A stretch of DNA of 64,000 nt. Source: Rhizobium rosettiformans W3. Its GTDB lineage: Bacteria > Pseudomonadota > Alphaproteobacteria > Rhizobiales > Rhizobiaceae. Of the stretch, positions 11,705 to 20,195 are shown in pieces; position 1 is the stretch's first letter; each line of letters starts with the position of its first letter. The stretch lies in contig NZ_STGU01000011.1 in the NCBI RefSeq assembly GCF_004912135.1, forward strand, positions 92,699 to 156,698. Reading direction: 5' to 3'. The position numbers and the translations under genes are program-made. Below the pieces are notes generated by a model, which ran no database searches, had not been told where the DNA came from, and saw nothing but the letters and a program-made list of their open reading frames with translations.

Positions 11705-12499
11705 TCACTTTCGTGACCGAAGCTTGCTGCCCGCCAAACGGCGCGCCTGGCCTGCCCAGTCGTCTCGCAGCGCACGGCCGTCGAGACCCAATTCCTTGTC
11801 CAGCGCGACGAGCGCCTTCTCATCCATTTCAGCCAGATCCTGGAAGCGGGTGATCCCCCTGCCCTTCAGAACCTGTTCAACCTTCGGGCCCACGCCGTCG
11901 ATCCGCTTCAGATCGTCGGCCTTGCCGGAGGCCTTTTTCGGCTTCGCAGCCGAGGCTGCAACCTCTTCCTCTGCCTTCGGCGCCGCCTTGGCCTTCGGCG
12001 CGGCCTTTGGCTTAGCTGCCGCCTTTTCCTGCGGCGGCTCTGCCGGCTTTGCGGCCGACTTCGCCTTCGGTGCTGCCTTGGCCTTCGGCGCCGGCGCTGG
12101 CTTGTCAGCCTTGACCGGAACCACCTTGGCGGGGGTGGCTGCCTTAGCCTTCACCTTCGCGGCCGCCGGCTTTTCGGGCTTCGCCTTCGCCGCAACTGGC
12201 GCTGGCTCTGCCGTCTGGGCCGGTGCCTCGACATTTGCCTCGGCTGGCTTTTCTCCCTCTGCCGCCTTGCGCTCGTCCTCAAGCTGGCGCGCGATCTGAC
12301 CGGTCACTTCCATGGCACCCTGGATGGAGCCGAGGAAGAGCTTGCTCATCTGCGCCGCCACGCCGAAACCGAACGCGGTGGCGGCGGCCATAACAGCCGC
12401 CGGGTTGGTCATCAGGTCGTCGAGGCCTTCGGAGGCACGAGCGTCGGAAGCCGGTTCGTCCGGCCCCCTCTTCCCGCCCTTGTCCGAAGAGCTCGTCAT
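11705..12499 (-). CDS. HhH-domain protein encoded between nuoF and nuoG
   Basis: A 264-residue protein of unknown function. Residues 1-80 are a hydrophilic leader and a helix rich in Ala/Gly (about 30-70) resembling a phasin-like or membrane-associated segment. Residues 85-190 are a low-complexity Ala/Lys/Pro tract similar to histone H1 tails. Residues 197-260 form a helix-hairpin-helix module (GVGPKVEQVLKGRGI) ending in a GRALRDDW motif. The same module closes NuoE next door, which suggests duplication. It starts 12 bp after nuoF and is clearly in the operon. Automatic pipelines may call it a nuclease from the HhH alone; nothing here shows catalysis. Confidence 0.85.
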   Translation of the reverse strand: MTSSSDKGGKRGPDEPASDARASEGLDDLMTNPAAVMAAATAFGFGVAAQMSKLFLGSIQGAMEVTGQIARQLEDERKAAEGEKPAEANVEAPAQTAEPAPVAAKAKPEKPAAAKVKAKAATPAKVVPVKADKPAPAPKAKAAPKAKSAAKPAEPPQEKAAAKPKAAPKAKAAPKAEEEVAASAAKPKKASGKADDLKRIDGVGPKVEQVLKGRGITRFQDLAEMDEKALVALDKELGLDGRALRDDWAGQARRLAGSKLRSRK

Positions 12500-12511
12500 A
12501 CCCTTTGCCCC

Positions 12512-13816
12512 TTACTCTGCCGCTTCCATGACCACCCCGTGGGCGATCGCGTTGCGGGTGTACTGGTCGATGCGCTTTTCCATCTCGGGACGGAAATGCT
12601 TGATCAAGCCCTGGATCGGCCATGCGGCCGCATCACCGAGCGCGCAGATCGTGTGGCCTTCGACCTGCTTCGTAACCTGGAAGAGCATGTCGATTTCACG
12701 CTTCTGGGCATTGCCCTTCACCATGCGTTCCATGACGCGCATCATCCAGCCGGTGCCTTCGCGGCACGGCGTGCACTGGCCGCAGCTCTCGTGCTTGTAG
12801 AAGGCCGAGAGGCGCCAGATCGCCTTCACGATGTCGGTCGACTTGTCCATGACGATGACAGCGGCGGTGCCGAGGCCGGAGCCGAGCTCGCGCAGACCGT
12901 CATAGTCCATGATGGCGTCCTTCATCTGGGCGCCCGGTACGCAAGGTACCGAGGAACCGCCCGGGATGACGGCGAGCAGGTTGTCCCAGCCGCCACGGAT
13001 GCCACCGCAATGCTTCTCGATCAGCTCCTGGAAGGTGATCGACATGGATTCCTCGACCGTGCACGGCTTGTTGACGTGACCGGAGATCGAGAAAAGCTTG
13101 GTGCCGGCATTGTTCGGACGGCCGAAGCTCGAATACCAGGCCGCACCGCGACGCAGGATGGTCGGGGCAACGGCGATCGATTCGACGTTGTTAACCGTGG
13201 TCGGGCAGCCGTAGAGACCCATGTTGGCCGGGAACGGCGGCTTCAGGCGCGGCTGGCCCTTCTTGCCTTCAAGGCTTTCGAGAAGTGCCGTTTCTTCGCC
13301 GCAGATGTAAGCGCCGGCGCCGTGGTGCACGACGATGTCGATGTCGTAGCCGAGCTTGTTGTTCTTGCCGAGCAGACCGTAGTCATAGCACTCGTCGATC
13401 GCGGCCTGCAGGGCTTCGCGCTCGCGCATAAACTCGCCGCGGACATAGATAAAGGCATGATGAGCGCCCATGGCGAAGGAGGCGATGACGCAGCCTTCGA
13501 TCAGGGTGTGCGGATCATGGCGCATGATCTCGCGGTCCTTGCAGGTGCCGGGCTCCGACTCGTCTGCGTTGACGACGAGGTAATGCGGACGACCATCCGA
13601 TTCCTTCGGCATGAAGGACCACTTGAGACCGGTCGGGAAGCCTGCGCCGCCGCGACCGCGAAGGCCGGAAGCCTTCATCTCGTTGATGATCCAGTCACGG
13701 CCCTTTTCGAGGATCTGCTTGGTGCCGTCCCAGTGGCCGCGCGACATGGCGCCCTTCAGGGACTTGTCCTTGAGGCCGTAAATATTGGTGAAGATGCGAT
13801 CCTGATCTCTCAACAT
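12512..13816 (-). CDS. nuoF: NADH-quinone oxidoreductase subunit F (NADH/FMN-binding)
   Basis: Catalytic subunit that oxidises NADH and passes electrons via FMN to the N3 cluster. The protein is 434 residues. The NADH-binding glycine-rich stretch [13 protein letters not shown], the FMN site ([17 protein letters not shown]) and the 4Fe-4S ligands CGQCTPC plus the later Cys in [10 protein letters not shown] are present. The ATG at 13816 lies 11 bp after nuoE. Confidence 0.97.
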   Translation of the reverse strand: MLRDQDRIFTNIYGLKDKSLKGAMSRGHWDGTKQILEKGRDWIINEMKASGLRGRGGAGFPTGLKWSFMPKESDGRPHYLVVNADESEPGTCKDREIMRHDPHTLIEGCVIASFAMGAHHAFIYVRGEFMREREALQAAIDECYDYGLLGKNNKLGYDIDIVVHHGAGAYICGEETALLESLEGKKGQPRLKPPFPANMGLYGCPTTVNNVESIAVAPTILRRGAAWYSSFGRPNNAGTKLFSISGHVNKPCTVEESMSITFQELIEKHCGGIRGGWDNLLAVIPGGSSVPCVPGAQMKDAIMDYDGLRELGSGLGTAAVIVMDKSTDIVKAIWRLSAFYKHESCGQCTPCREGTGWMMRVMERMVKGNAQKREIDMLFQVTKQVEGHTICALGDAAAWPIQGLIKHFRPEMEKRIDQYTRNAIAHGVVMEAAE

Positions 13817-13827
13817 AACCTAACCTC

Positions 13828-14949
13828 TCAGCGCGGCTTCTTGCCGAAGACCTTGATGTATTCCGCTTCGCCGCCCTTGGCGAGCGCCTTGGCCTGCTTG
13901 ACCCAGTCGTCCCGCTCGATGCGGCCGGAGAACTTGAGATAGGTGTCGACCCACTCGCGCTCTGCCTTCTTCCACTTGGCGATCTGCTCGAACTTGTAGA
14001 TGCCAAGGCCGTTCAGTGTCGCTTCGATCTTCGGGCCGACGCCCGAAATCATCTTCAGATCGTCTGGCGTTTCCGGACGGTCGATGCCGGCAGGACGGTT
14101 CTTCTCGTCCATGACCGAAGCAGGAGCCGGCGCGGCTTCCTTTTCGACCGGGCGGGCCGTATCGGCGCTGTCGCCCTTCTGCTTGACGTTTTCGGCTGCC
14201 GCCTTCTTGGCGGTCGCCGGCGTCTTCAGCTTCTTGTCCGTTTCCGGGGCGTCGGTCACAGGCTTTGCCGCATTGGCCGGCGGCACGGACACTTCTTCGG
14301 GTTCCGGAGCGGCCATGTCGTTGAAGCGGATCGGCTGGATCTCGTCGGTCAGCGTGGTCGGGCCACCGACCGGCGCGGAGAAGATGCGGTCGACCTGCGG
14401 ACCGGGCTTGATGTCGGCGCCCTTGCCGGCTGCGAAGCGATCGATGATGTGCTCGAGCTGGGTCGGCGTCAGGTCTTCATAGGCGTCCTTGAAGATCATG
14501 ACCATCGGCGCATTGACGCAGGCGCCCTGACACTCGACCTCTTCCCAGGACAGCGTGCCCTCGGCATTGCGCTCGAAGGGCTCCGGATGGATCTTCGACT
14601 TGCAGACGTGGATCAGGTCTTCCGCGCCGCGCAGCATGCAGGGCGTCGTGCCGCAGACCTGGATATGGGCGCGGGTGCCGACCGGCTTCAGCTGGAACTG
14701 GGTGTAGAAGGTCGCGACTTCGAGGACGCGAATATAGGGCATTTCCAGCTTTTCAGCGACATACTCGATCGCAGCCTTGGTGACCCAGCCTTCCTGTTCC
14801 TGCGCACGCATCAGAAGCGGAATGACTGCCGATTGCTGGCGGCCCGCCGGATACTTGCGGATGGTGGCCTCAGCCCAGGTGGCATTTTCCGGGTTGAAGG
14901 AAAAGCCTGCCGGCTGGAATTGCTCTTCGGCTAGTCGACGAACGGACAT
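13828..14949 (-). CDS. nuoE: NADH-quinone oxidoreductase subunit E with C-terminal HhH extension
   Basis: Thioredoxin-like 2Fe-2S subunit partnering NuoF in the NADH-oxidising module. Cluster ligands are Cys99, Cys104, Cys140 and Cys144. At 373 residues it is about twice the length of a minimal NuoE. Residues 1-180 are the NuoE core, about 200-295 a Pro/Ala/Lys-rich linker, and 298-361 a helix-hairpin-helix module ([16 protein letters not shown] then GRIERDDW) nearly the same as the one in the protein encoded at 11705-12499. Long NuoE forms are known in rhizobia, but the purpose of the extension is not established. Confidence 0.95.
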   Translation of the reverse strand: MSVRRLAEEQFQPAGFSFNPENATWAEATIRKYPAGRQQSAVIPLLMRAQEQEGWVTKAAIEYVAEKLEMPYIRVLEVATFYTQFQLKPVGTRAHIQVCGTTPCMLRGAEDLIHVCKSKIHPEPFERNAEGTLSWEEVECQGACVNAPMVMIFKDAYEDLTPTQLEHIIDRFAAGKGADIKPGPQVDRIFSAPVGGPTTLTDEIQPIRFNDMAAPEPEEVSVPPANAAKPVTDAPETDKKLKTPATAKKAAAENVKQKGDSADTARPVEKEAAPAPASVMDEKNRPAGIDRPETPDDLKMISGVGPKIEATLNGLGIYKFEQIAKWKKAEREWVDTYLKFSGRIERDDWVKQAKALAKGGEAEYIKVFGKKPR

Positions 14950-14967
14950 ACTTCCTCACGCCTTGTC

Positions 14968-15210
14968 TCAGTTTATGGAACCACACCGCGTATTCGTCAC
15001 ATTGGCGAATTCGCAGGCATAGGCCGAATTGTCTTTCTGAAGGAATACGAAGAGCTTCGAGCCGGTCCAGCTGGAGCTCTTGATCTCGTATCCATCGCGG
15101 ATCAGCTTCGCCATCGACACTGTATCCCTCGACGAGACAACGTTGTTGTCCTGGGCCACCGCCTGGGTGGCACCGAGACAGATCAACAGTGCTGCGAGGT
15201 TCTTCAGCAT
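14968..15210 (-). CDS. Small secreted protein encoded between nuoD and nuoE
   Basis: An 80-residue protein with a clear signal peptide ([20 protein letters not shown]; cleavage after AVAQ likely), so the mature part of about 60 residues should be periplasmic. It has two cysteines (CEFANVTNTRC) that could form a disulfide. The start ATG shares its A with the nuoD stop codon, so translation is probably coupled. Function unknown; a periplasmic accessory to complex I or passive cargo of the operon are both possible. Confidence 0.8.
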   Translation of the reverse strand: MLKNLAALLICLGATQAVAQDNNVVSSRDTVSMAKLIRDGYEIKSSSWTGSKLFVFLQKDNSAYACEFANVTNTRCGSIN

Positions 15211-16400
15211 CAGCGGTCTACTTCCCCGAACACGATGTCGAGCGAGCCGAGGATCGCCGAGACGTCGGCCAGCTGGTGGCCGCGGCACAGGAAATCCATG
15301 GCCTGCAGATGCGCATAACCCGGGGCGCGGATCTTGCAGCGATAGGGCTTGTTCGTGCCATCGGAGACGAGGAAGACGCCGAATTCGCCCTTGGGGGCTT
15401 CGACAGCGGCATAAACCTCACCGGCCGGCACGTGGTAGCCTTCGGTGTAGAGCTTGAAGTGGTGGATGAGGCCTTCCATCGATCGCTTCATCTCGCCACG
15501 CTTCGGCGGAACGACCTTACCGTCGAGCGACGAGACCGGACCGGTCTTGGCGTCGCCGAGCAGCCGGTTGACGCACTGCTTCATGATCTTCACCGACTCG
15601 CGCATTTCGAACATGCGGATCAGGTAGCGGTCATAGCAGTCGCCGTTCTTGCCGACCATGATGTCGAAGTCGAGATCGGCATAGCATTCGTAAGGCTGTG
15701 ACTTCCGCAGATCCCAGGCAGCGCCCGACCCGCGGACCATGACGCCCGAGAAGCCCCAGGCCCAGCAATCATCGAGGCTGACGACGCCGATATCGACGTT
15801 ACGCTGCTTGAAGATACGGTTGCCGGTCAGGAGGTCGTCAATGTCGTCGAGCTTTTCCGGGAACTGGTCGCACCACTTGCCGATATCCTCGACCAGTTGA
15901 TGCGGCAGATCCTGGTGGACACCACCGGGGCGGAAATAGGCGGCGTGCATGCGGGCGCCAGAAGCGCGCTCGTAGAACACCATCAGCTTTTCGCGTTCTT
16001 CGAAGCCCCAGAGCGGCGGCGTCAGCGCACCGACGTCCATCGCCTGCGTGGTGACGTTCAGGAGGTGCGACAAGATACGGCCGATTTCCGAGTAGAGAAC
16101 GCGGATCAGCTGACCACGAATCGGGATCTGGATATCGAGGAGCTTCTCAACGGCCAGCGAATAGGCATGTTCCTGATTCATCGGCGCGACATAGTCGAGA
16201 CGATCGAAATAGGGCAGCGCCTGCAGATAGGTCTTGGTCTCGATCAGCTTCTCGGTGCCGCGATGGAGCAGGCCGATATGCGGATCGACGCGTTCGACGA
16301 TTTCGCCGTCCAGTTCGAGCACCAGGCGGAGAACGCCGTGCGCCGCAGGGTGCTGCGGGCCGAAGTTGATGTTGAAGTTGCGAACATTATGCTCAGTCAT
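15210..16400 (-). CDS. nuoD: NADH-quinone oxidoreductase subunit D
   Basis: 49-kDa quinone-site subunit of complex I, 396 residues, descended from NiFe-hydrogenase large subunits. The N-terminal [15 protein letters not shown] loop with the quinone-site histidines is intact, as are HRGTEKLIE and the closing DIVFGEVDR. The ATG at 16400 (MTEHNVRNF) is chosen over the TTG one codon upstream. nuoC and nuoD are normally neighbours; here they are separated by 483 bp holding the S23-like cassette. Confidence 0.97.
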   Translation of the reverse strand: MTEHNVRNFNINFGPQHPAAHGVLRLVLELDGEIVERVDPHIGLLHRGTEKLIETKTYLQALPYFDRLDYVAPMNQEHAYSLAVEKLLDIQIPIRGQLIRVLYSEIGRILSHLLNVTTQAMDVGALTPPLWGFEEREKLMVFYERASGARMHAAYFRPGGVHQDLPHQLVEDIGKWCDQFPEKLDDIDDLLTGNRIFKQRNVDIGVVSLDDCWAWGFSGVMVRGSGAAWDLRKSQPYECYADLDFDIMVGKNGDCYDRYLIRMFEMRESVKIMKQCVNRLLGDAKTGPVSSLDGKVVPPKRGEMKRSMEGLIHHFKLYTEGYHVPAGEVYAAVEAPKGEFGVFLVSDGTNKPYRCKIRAPGYAHLQAMDFLCRGHQLADVSAILGSLDIVFGEVDR

Positions 16401-16422
16401 CAATGCGCTCCGCGCCTTGGGC

Positions 16423-16435
16423 CAGTAGCCAATAG
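16423..16435 (+). repeat. Left copy of 13-bp inverted repeat flanking the S23-like gene
   Basis: The 13-mer cagtagccaatag is the exact reverse complement of 16856-16868. It is followed at 16435-16450 by a short tandem repeat of ggcagta units. Confidence 0.85.
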
Positions 16436-16453
16436 GCAGTAGGCAGTAGGGCT

Positions 16454-16807
16454 TTATTCCGTGGTTCGACCATTGCGTTCTTCCTGCAAGCTGCGGATCG
16501 GCGATCTCAACATCTTTCCGACTTCCTCACTCATGGACATGACAGGTTTGATTCTGTCTTTCGATAGGAGCCCAAGGCGCGAACTCAGAATAAAATGCGT
16601 TTCCAACTCCTTCAGAGAACCCTGAGCAATCTTCAAATGCTGGACGTATGAGCCCGTTGCATTCCTACCGTGACCTTCCGCGATATTAGCGGGAACCGAA
16701 ATTGCTGCCCGCCTGATCTGCGAGACGAGGCCATACACCTCTTCCCGCGGAAAGTCCTTGGTGACCTCATAGCTCTCCACCGCAAGATCCATTGCGCGTT
16801 GCCACAC
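16454..16807 (-). CDS. Four-helix bundle protein (S23 / 23S-rRNA intervening-sequence type)
   Basis: A 117-residue, all-helical protein of the S23/IVP family, related to the Avd accessory proteins of diversity-generating retroelements. Family hallmarks are [33 protein letters not shown] and [14 protein letters not shown]. The biochemical role is unproven; relatives form pentameric barrels that bind nucleic acid. The only standard start giving the family core is GTG at 16807, but the matching reading frame and family-like residues (NSYQDLK) continue upstream to about 16831, beyond which there is a strong AAGGAG site but no ATG. It is an intruder in the nuo operon. Confidence 0.85.
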   Translation of the reverse strand: MWQRAMDLAVESYEVTKDFPREEVYGLVSQIRRAAISVPANIAEGHGRNATGSYVQHLKIAQGSLKELETHFILSSRLGLLSKDRIKPVMSMSEEVGKMLRSPIRSLQEERNGRTTE

Positions 16808-16855
16808 CTTCAGATCTTGGTAGGAGTTGATCGTCGTCTGCCTGCTCCTTCTCGT

Positions 16856-16868
16856 CTATTGGCTACTG
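16856..16868 (+). repeat. Right copy of 13-bp inverted repeat flanking the S23-like gene
   Basis: The 13-mer ctattggctactg exactly complements 16423-16435. It lies just upstream of the S23-like gene and 15 bp beyond the nuoC stop codon. Confidence 0.85.
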
Positions 16869-16883
16869 CCCATTGCCTAAATC

Positions 16884-17486
16884 CTATTTCGCCGCTTTTT
16901 CATCGCCAGGCAGCACGTAGTCCGTGCCTTCCCAGGGCGAGAGGAAGTCGAAATTGCGGAATTCCTGCTTCAGTTCGACGGGCTCGTAGACGACGCGCTT
17001 GGCGCTATCGTCATAGCGAACCTCGACGAAGCCGGTCGTCGGGAAGTCCTTGCGCAGCGGATGCCCCTCGAAGCCATAATCGGTGAGGATACGGCGCAGG
17101 TCCGGGTGATCGGTGAACAGGATGCCGTACATGTCCCAGGCCTCGCGCTCGAACCAGTCGGCGCCGGGGAAGACCGGGCAGGCCGACGGCACGGGCTTGA
17201 ACTCGCCGGTTGCGACCTTCACGCGGATGCGCAGGTTTTGGCGCGGCGACAGCAGGTGGTAGACCACGTCGAAGCGGTCTTCGCGCTTTGGGTAGTCGAC
17301 GCCGCAGATGTCGATCAGGTTGACGAAGCCGCACTGGACGTCGTCGCGCAGGAAGGTCAACAGCGGGATCAGGTTTTCGGACTTCGCCGTCAGCGTCAGT
17401 TCGCCGAAGCGGATCTCGCTCGACGCGATCAACGCACCGCGCACCTCTGCGAGGTAGGAAGCGAGCTCGTTCAGGGCTTCACTCAT
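16884..17486 (-). CDS. nuoC: NADH-quinone oxidoreductase subunit C
   Basis: 30-kDa subunit of the peripheral arm, 200 residues, separate from NuoD (not the fused NuoCD of enterobacteria). The conserved [15 protein letters not shown] segment (here [13 protein letters not shown]) and the signature [27 protein letters not shown] stretch are complete. The ATG at 17486 is 18 bp after nuoB. Its downstream neighbour should be nuoD but is the S23-like cassette. Confidence 0.96.
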   Translation of the reverse strand: MSEALNELASYLAEVRGALIASSEIRFGELTLTAKSENLIPLLTFLRDDVQCGFVNLIDICGVDYPKREDRFDVVYHLLSPRQNLRIRVKVATGEFKPVPSACPVFPGADWFEREAWDMYGILFTDHPDLRRILTDYGFEGHPLRKDFPTTGFVEVRYDDSAKRVVYEPVELKQEFRNFDFLSPWEGTDYVLPGDEKAAK

Positions 17487-17504
17487 GATATCAGTCCCTT
17501 CGCC

Positions 17505-18086
17505 TTACCGCTCGATCGTGCCCGTGCGCCGGATCTTCTTCTGCAGGAGCATCACGCCGTAAAGCAGAGCCTCTGCCGTGGGGGGACAGCCCGGCACGTA
17601 GATATCGACCGGCACGACGCGGTCACAGCCACGCACGACTGAATAGGAATAATGGTAGTAGCCGCCGCCATTGGCGCAGGAACCCATCGAGATCACGTAA
17701 CGCGGCTCCGGCATCTGGTCGTAGACCTTGCGGAGTGCGGGCGCCATCTTGTTGGTCAGCGTGCCGGCGACGATCATGACGTCGGACTGGCGTGGGCTAG
17801 CGCGCGGCGCAAAGCCAAAGCGCTCGGCGTCGTAACGCGGCATCGACAGCTGCATCATTTCGACGGCGCAGCAGGCGAGACCGAAGGTCATCCACATCAG
17901 CGAGCCGGTACGGGCCCAGTTGATGAGCTCGTCGGTCGAGGTGACGAGGAAGCCCTTGTCGGCCAGTTCGTTGTTGATCTCGCCGAAGAAGGCGTCATCG
18001 CTGCCGATCGGCTTGCCGGTGTTGGGATCGATGATGCTCTTGGCCTGTGGCGCCACCAGCGTGGTGTTGGACTGGATCACTCCCAT
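17505..18086 (-). CDS. nuoB: NADH-quinone oxidoreductase subunit B
   Basis: Carries cluster N2, which reduces quinone in complex I. Ligands Cys72, Cys73, Cys137 and Cys167 are present within [20 protein letters not shown] and [10 protein letters not shown]. The protein is 193 residues from the ATG at 18086 ([10 protein letters not shown]); a longer in-frame extension exists but that ATG matches rhizobial NuoB. It overlaps the nuoA end by 10 bp. Confidence 0.96.
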   Translation of the reverse strand: MGVIQSNTTLVAPQAKSIIDPNTGKPIGSDDAFFGEINNELADKGFLVTSTDELINWARTGSLMWMTFGLACCAVEMMQLSMPRYDAERFGFAPRASPRQSDVMIVAGTLTNKMAPALRKVYDQMPEPRYVISMGSCANGGGYYHYSYSVVRGCDRVVPVDIYVPGCPPTAEALLYGVMLLQKKIRRTGTIER

Positions 18087-18442
18087 TCGAGCGCCCCCTT
18101 CTTCCATTCATAGATAAAGCCGACGGTGAGAACACCGAGGAAAACCATCATCGACCAGAAGCCGAACCAGCCGATCTCACCGAAAGAAACTGCCCAGGGG
18201 AACAGGAAGGCGACTTCGAGGTCGAAGATGATGAAAAGAATCGACACCAGATAGAAGCGGATGTCGAACTTCATGCGTGCATCGTCGAACGCGTTGAAGC
18301 CGCACTCGTAGGCCGACAGCTTCTCCGAATCGGGCGCCTTGTAGGCCACGGCGAACGGCGCCACCAGGAGCGCAATACCGATGATCAAGGATATGCCGAT
18401 AAAGATGGCGATCGGAAGGTAAGAACTGAGCAGATCAGTCAT
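18077..18442 (-). CDS. nuoA: NADH-quinone oxidoreductase subunit A
   Basis: First gene of the complex I operon. The protein is 121 residues with three membrane helices and the quinone-site loop [20 protein letters not shown]. The start is the second of two adjacent ATGs (18445 and 18442), giving [14 protein letters not shown], the normal N-terminus; either could serve the GGTGAT-type ribosome-binding site. The operon promoter must lie in 18446-18673, where no textbook sigma-70 site stood out. Confidence 0.95.
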   Translation of the reverse strand: MTDLLSSYLPIAIFIGISLIIGIALLVAPFAVAYKAPDSEKLSAYECGFNAFDDARMKFDIRFYLVSILFIIFDLEVAFLFPWAVSFGEIGWFGFWSMMVFLGVLTVGFIYEWKKGALEWE

Positions 18443-18673
18443 CATATCACCCTGCTTGTCTCGCATGCCATGGGGCATCTAGGGCGGAGGCGACAAGCCG
18501 TAAAGAGAGTTGCAACGCGCCGTGGTTAGCGCAGGCAGCCACCCAGCGCAAGTCCAACCAAAGCCTTTTCACTCGATACCCGCAGCCACCTTACCAGCGG
18601 GTAAAATGCGTGTCTCGCGCAATCGCGCGTGCAGTGCAAAAAGACACAGCGATGTTGATGTGGACAAGAGAAG

Positions 18674-18750
18674 TGGCGCGAGTGACGGGGCTCGAACCCG
18701 CGACCTCCGGCGTGACAGGCCGGCACTCTAACCGACTGAGCTACACCCGC
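18674..18750 (-). tRNA. tRNA-Asp(GTC), copy 1
   Basis: A 77-nt cloverleaf with encoded CCA. The acceptor is GCGGGTG paired with CACTCGC, the D arm begins TAGCTCAG, the anticodon loop CTGTCAC carries GTC, and the T loop is TTCGAGC. It is identical to the copy at 18813-18889. Confidence 0.97.
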
Positions 18751-18812
18751 GCATAAAGTAGGCCTGGCCTACGTCTCGACTGCCTGAGCAGCCTGCCCTG
18801 AAAGGCTTGGAA

Positions 18813-18889
18813 TGGCGCGAGTGACGGGGCTCGAACCCGCGACCTCCGGCGTGACAGGCCGGCACTCTAACCGACTGAGCTACACCCGC
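18813..18889 (-). tRNA. tRNA-Asp(GTC), copy 2
   Basis: The same 77 nt as copy 1, 62 bp upstream of it in the direction of transcription. Identity between the copies includes the four bases just upstream (GCAT on the plus strand). Probably co-transcribed with copy 1. Confidence 0.97.
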
Positions 18890-19226
18890 GCATTTCCAAA
18901 TCGGGGTTCAAGGCGATCCCCGTCGAGCGGCTTGCCGTTCGATGAGCGGCTCTCTACGGGGTTCATCCGGAGGTGTCAAGCAGGTTTCAAGACAAAACCG
19001 TGACCACTCGATTTTTTGCCGGGACCCCTCCTCCGACCCAGCTGAAGGCATCTGGTTCGCGACAACGCGCCGCAGGCGCAAAACAAGGATTCTGCTCACT
19101 TTTCCACATGCGCCTGAGAGGCGAATGACAAAAAAACAAAAAATCTGCACAAACGCTCTTGCAGATTTTCCGCGATCCGCATAGATCACGGCCACCGACG
19201 CGGCGGACATGATCCGATCAGCGCAC
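18890..19226. other. Gene-free spacer between tRNA-Asp and tRNA-Val
   Basis: This 337-bp spacer must carry promoters for the leftward tRNA-Asp pair and the rightward tRNA-Val. Its only strong structure is the 10-bp perfect hairpin at 19140-19169 with an adjoining A-rich tract. No convincing reading frame was seen. Confidence 0.6.
19131..19169 (-). terminator. Intrinsic terminator, minus strand
   Basis: AAAATCTGCA (19140-19149) and TGCAGATTTT (19160-19169) form a perfect 10-bp stem with a 10-nt loop. On the minus strand it is followed by a T-rich run broken by one G. The nearest minus-strand gene upstream is the NYN protein at 19322-20044, so its transcript would first cross tRNA-Val in antisense. 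Confidence 0.65.
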
Positions 19227-19302
<76 letters not shown>

Positions 19303-19321
19303 TTTTTTCCTTCCGATTTTT

Positions 19322-20044
19322 CTAGTTCTTCTTGCGCAGTCTGATGCGCATTGCCTTGCCGTCGGACTGGTCGACGTCAAAGACGCCTGTCTTGCGGATC
19401 AAGTCGCTCAGTTTCGACGAGCCATAGGTTCTCGAATCGAAATCGGATTTGAGATTGGAGAGTTGGGTCCCGAGCGCAGACAGCGCGACCCAGCCATCTT
19501 CGCTGTCGATGTCCGCCAAGACGCGCCTGATGATCGGGACGGCGGCGCTGGGTGATTTGAGTGAGGCCACCGGCTTCGCCTCTCCGTCAGAAGATGCCTG
19601 CACGCCGATGTTTTCCGTGTAGATGAACCTTCTGCAGGCCTGACGAAAACTTTCGGGAGTCTTCTGCTCGCCGAATCCGTAGACGTCCACGCCTTGCTCG
19701 CGAATTCGAGACGCGAGCCGAGTGAAATCACTGTCAGACGAGACGAGGCAAAAGCCGTCGAAGCGACCGCTCAACAGCAAATCCATAGCATCGATGACCA
19801 AAGTTATGTCCGAGGCATTCTTTCCTGTGGTGTAGGCAAACTGCTGCTGAGGAATGATTGCGTGCCGCGTCAGCGTATCGATCCAGCCCCGCGATCGAGG
19901 ACTGGCGAAATCGCCATAGATTCGCCTGACGCTCGCTTCTCCGAGCCGCGCGATCTCCTCGAATAGGCCATCGGCGATCTTGCTCGACGTATTGTCTGCA
20001 TCGATCAGAACGGCGAGACGTTTCAAACGATCATTCGCTGCCAC
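19322..20044 (-). CDS. NYN-domain (LabA/DUF88) protein with C-terminal LOTUS-like domain
   Basis: A 240-residue predicted PIN-fold ribonuclease. The NYN domain (about 9-145) starts with VLIDADNTSSK and keeps the acidic residues of the metal site, including ASDITLVIDAMDLL and VSSDSDFTRLA. Residues about 165-238 resemble an OST-HTH/LOTUS RNA-binding domain (GWVALSALGTQLSNL and YGSSKLSDLIRKT). The start is a GTG with a GGGGAGG site 6 bases upstream. It lies opposite the neighbouring tRNA-Val with a 19-bp gap. Its RNA target is unknown. Confidence 0.88.
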   Translation of the reverse strand: MAANDRLKRLAVLIDADNTSSKIADGLFEEIARLGEASVRRIYGDFASPRSRGWIDTLTRHAIIPQQQFAYTTGKNASDITLVIDAMDLLLSGRFDGFCLVSSDSDFTRLASRIREQGVDVYGFGEQKTPESFRQACRRFIYTENIGVQASSDGEAKPVASLKSPSAAVPIIRRVLADIDSEDGWVALSALGTQLSNLKSDFDSRTYGSSKLSDLIRKTGVFDVDQSDGKAMRIRLRKKN

Positions 20045-20140
20045 TTCAGCCTCCCCTGCAACAGCCAGTTAAGGCTGCGGTCGAACTTCAGACCACAGCC
20101 TCCCCGAGTATCGCCGCATTGGCAAGGGTGGCCAGAAACC

Positions 20141-20169
20141 AAAAAGCCCGCCGGATCGCTCCGGCGGGC
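20141..20169 (-). terminator. Intrinsic terminator of the DapA-family gene
   Basis: GCCCGCCGGA (20146-20155) pairs with TCCGGCGGGC (20160-20169) over 10 bp with a TCGC loop. Five A residues on the plus strand give the minus-strand U-run. It lies 27 bp after the stop codon of the 20196-21098 gene. Confidence 0.85.
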
Positions 20170-20195
20170 CTTCTTCGCATCGCTTTCTCTGCAGC

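Larger units (their letters stand above)
16423..16868 (-). mobile_element. Putative S23-like cassette inserted between nuoC and nuoD
   Basis: A 446-bp block holding one gene (16454-16807) bounded by a perfect 13-bp inverted repeat. It separates nuoC from nuoD, which are directly adjacent in most bacteria. The outside flanks (16436-16450 and 16868-16877) carry further GGCAGTAGG/CTGCCCATTGCC-like units. The cassette lies in the operon's transcription direction and has no terminator-like hairpin, so it should not silence the downstream nuo genes. No transposase is encoded; mobility is inferred from the boundaries and the misplaced location only. Confidence 0.45.
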
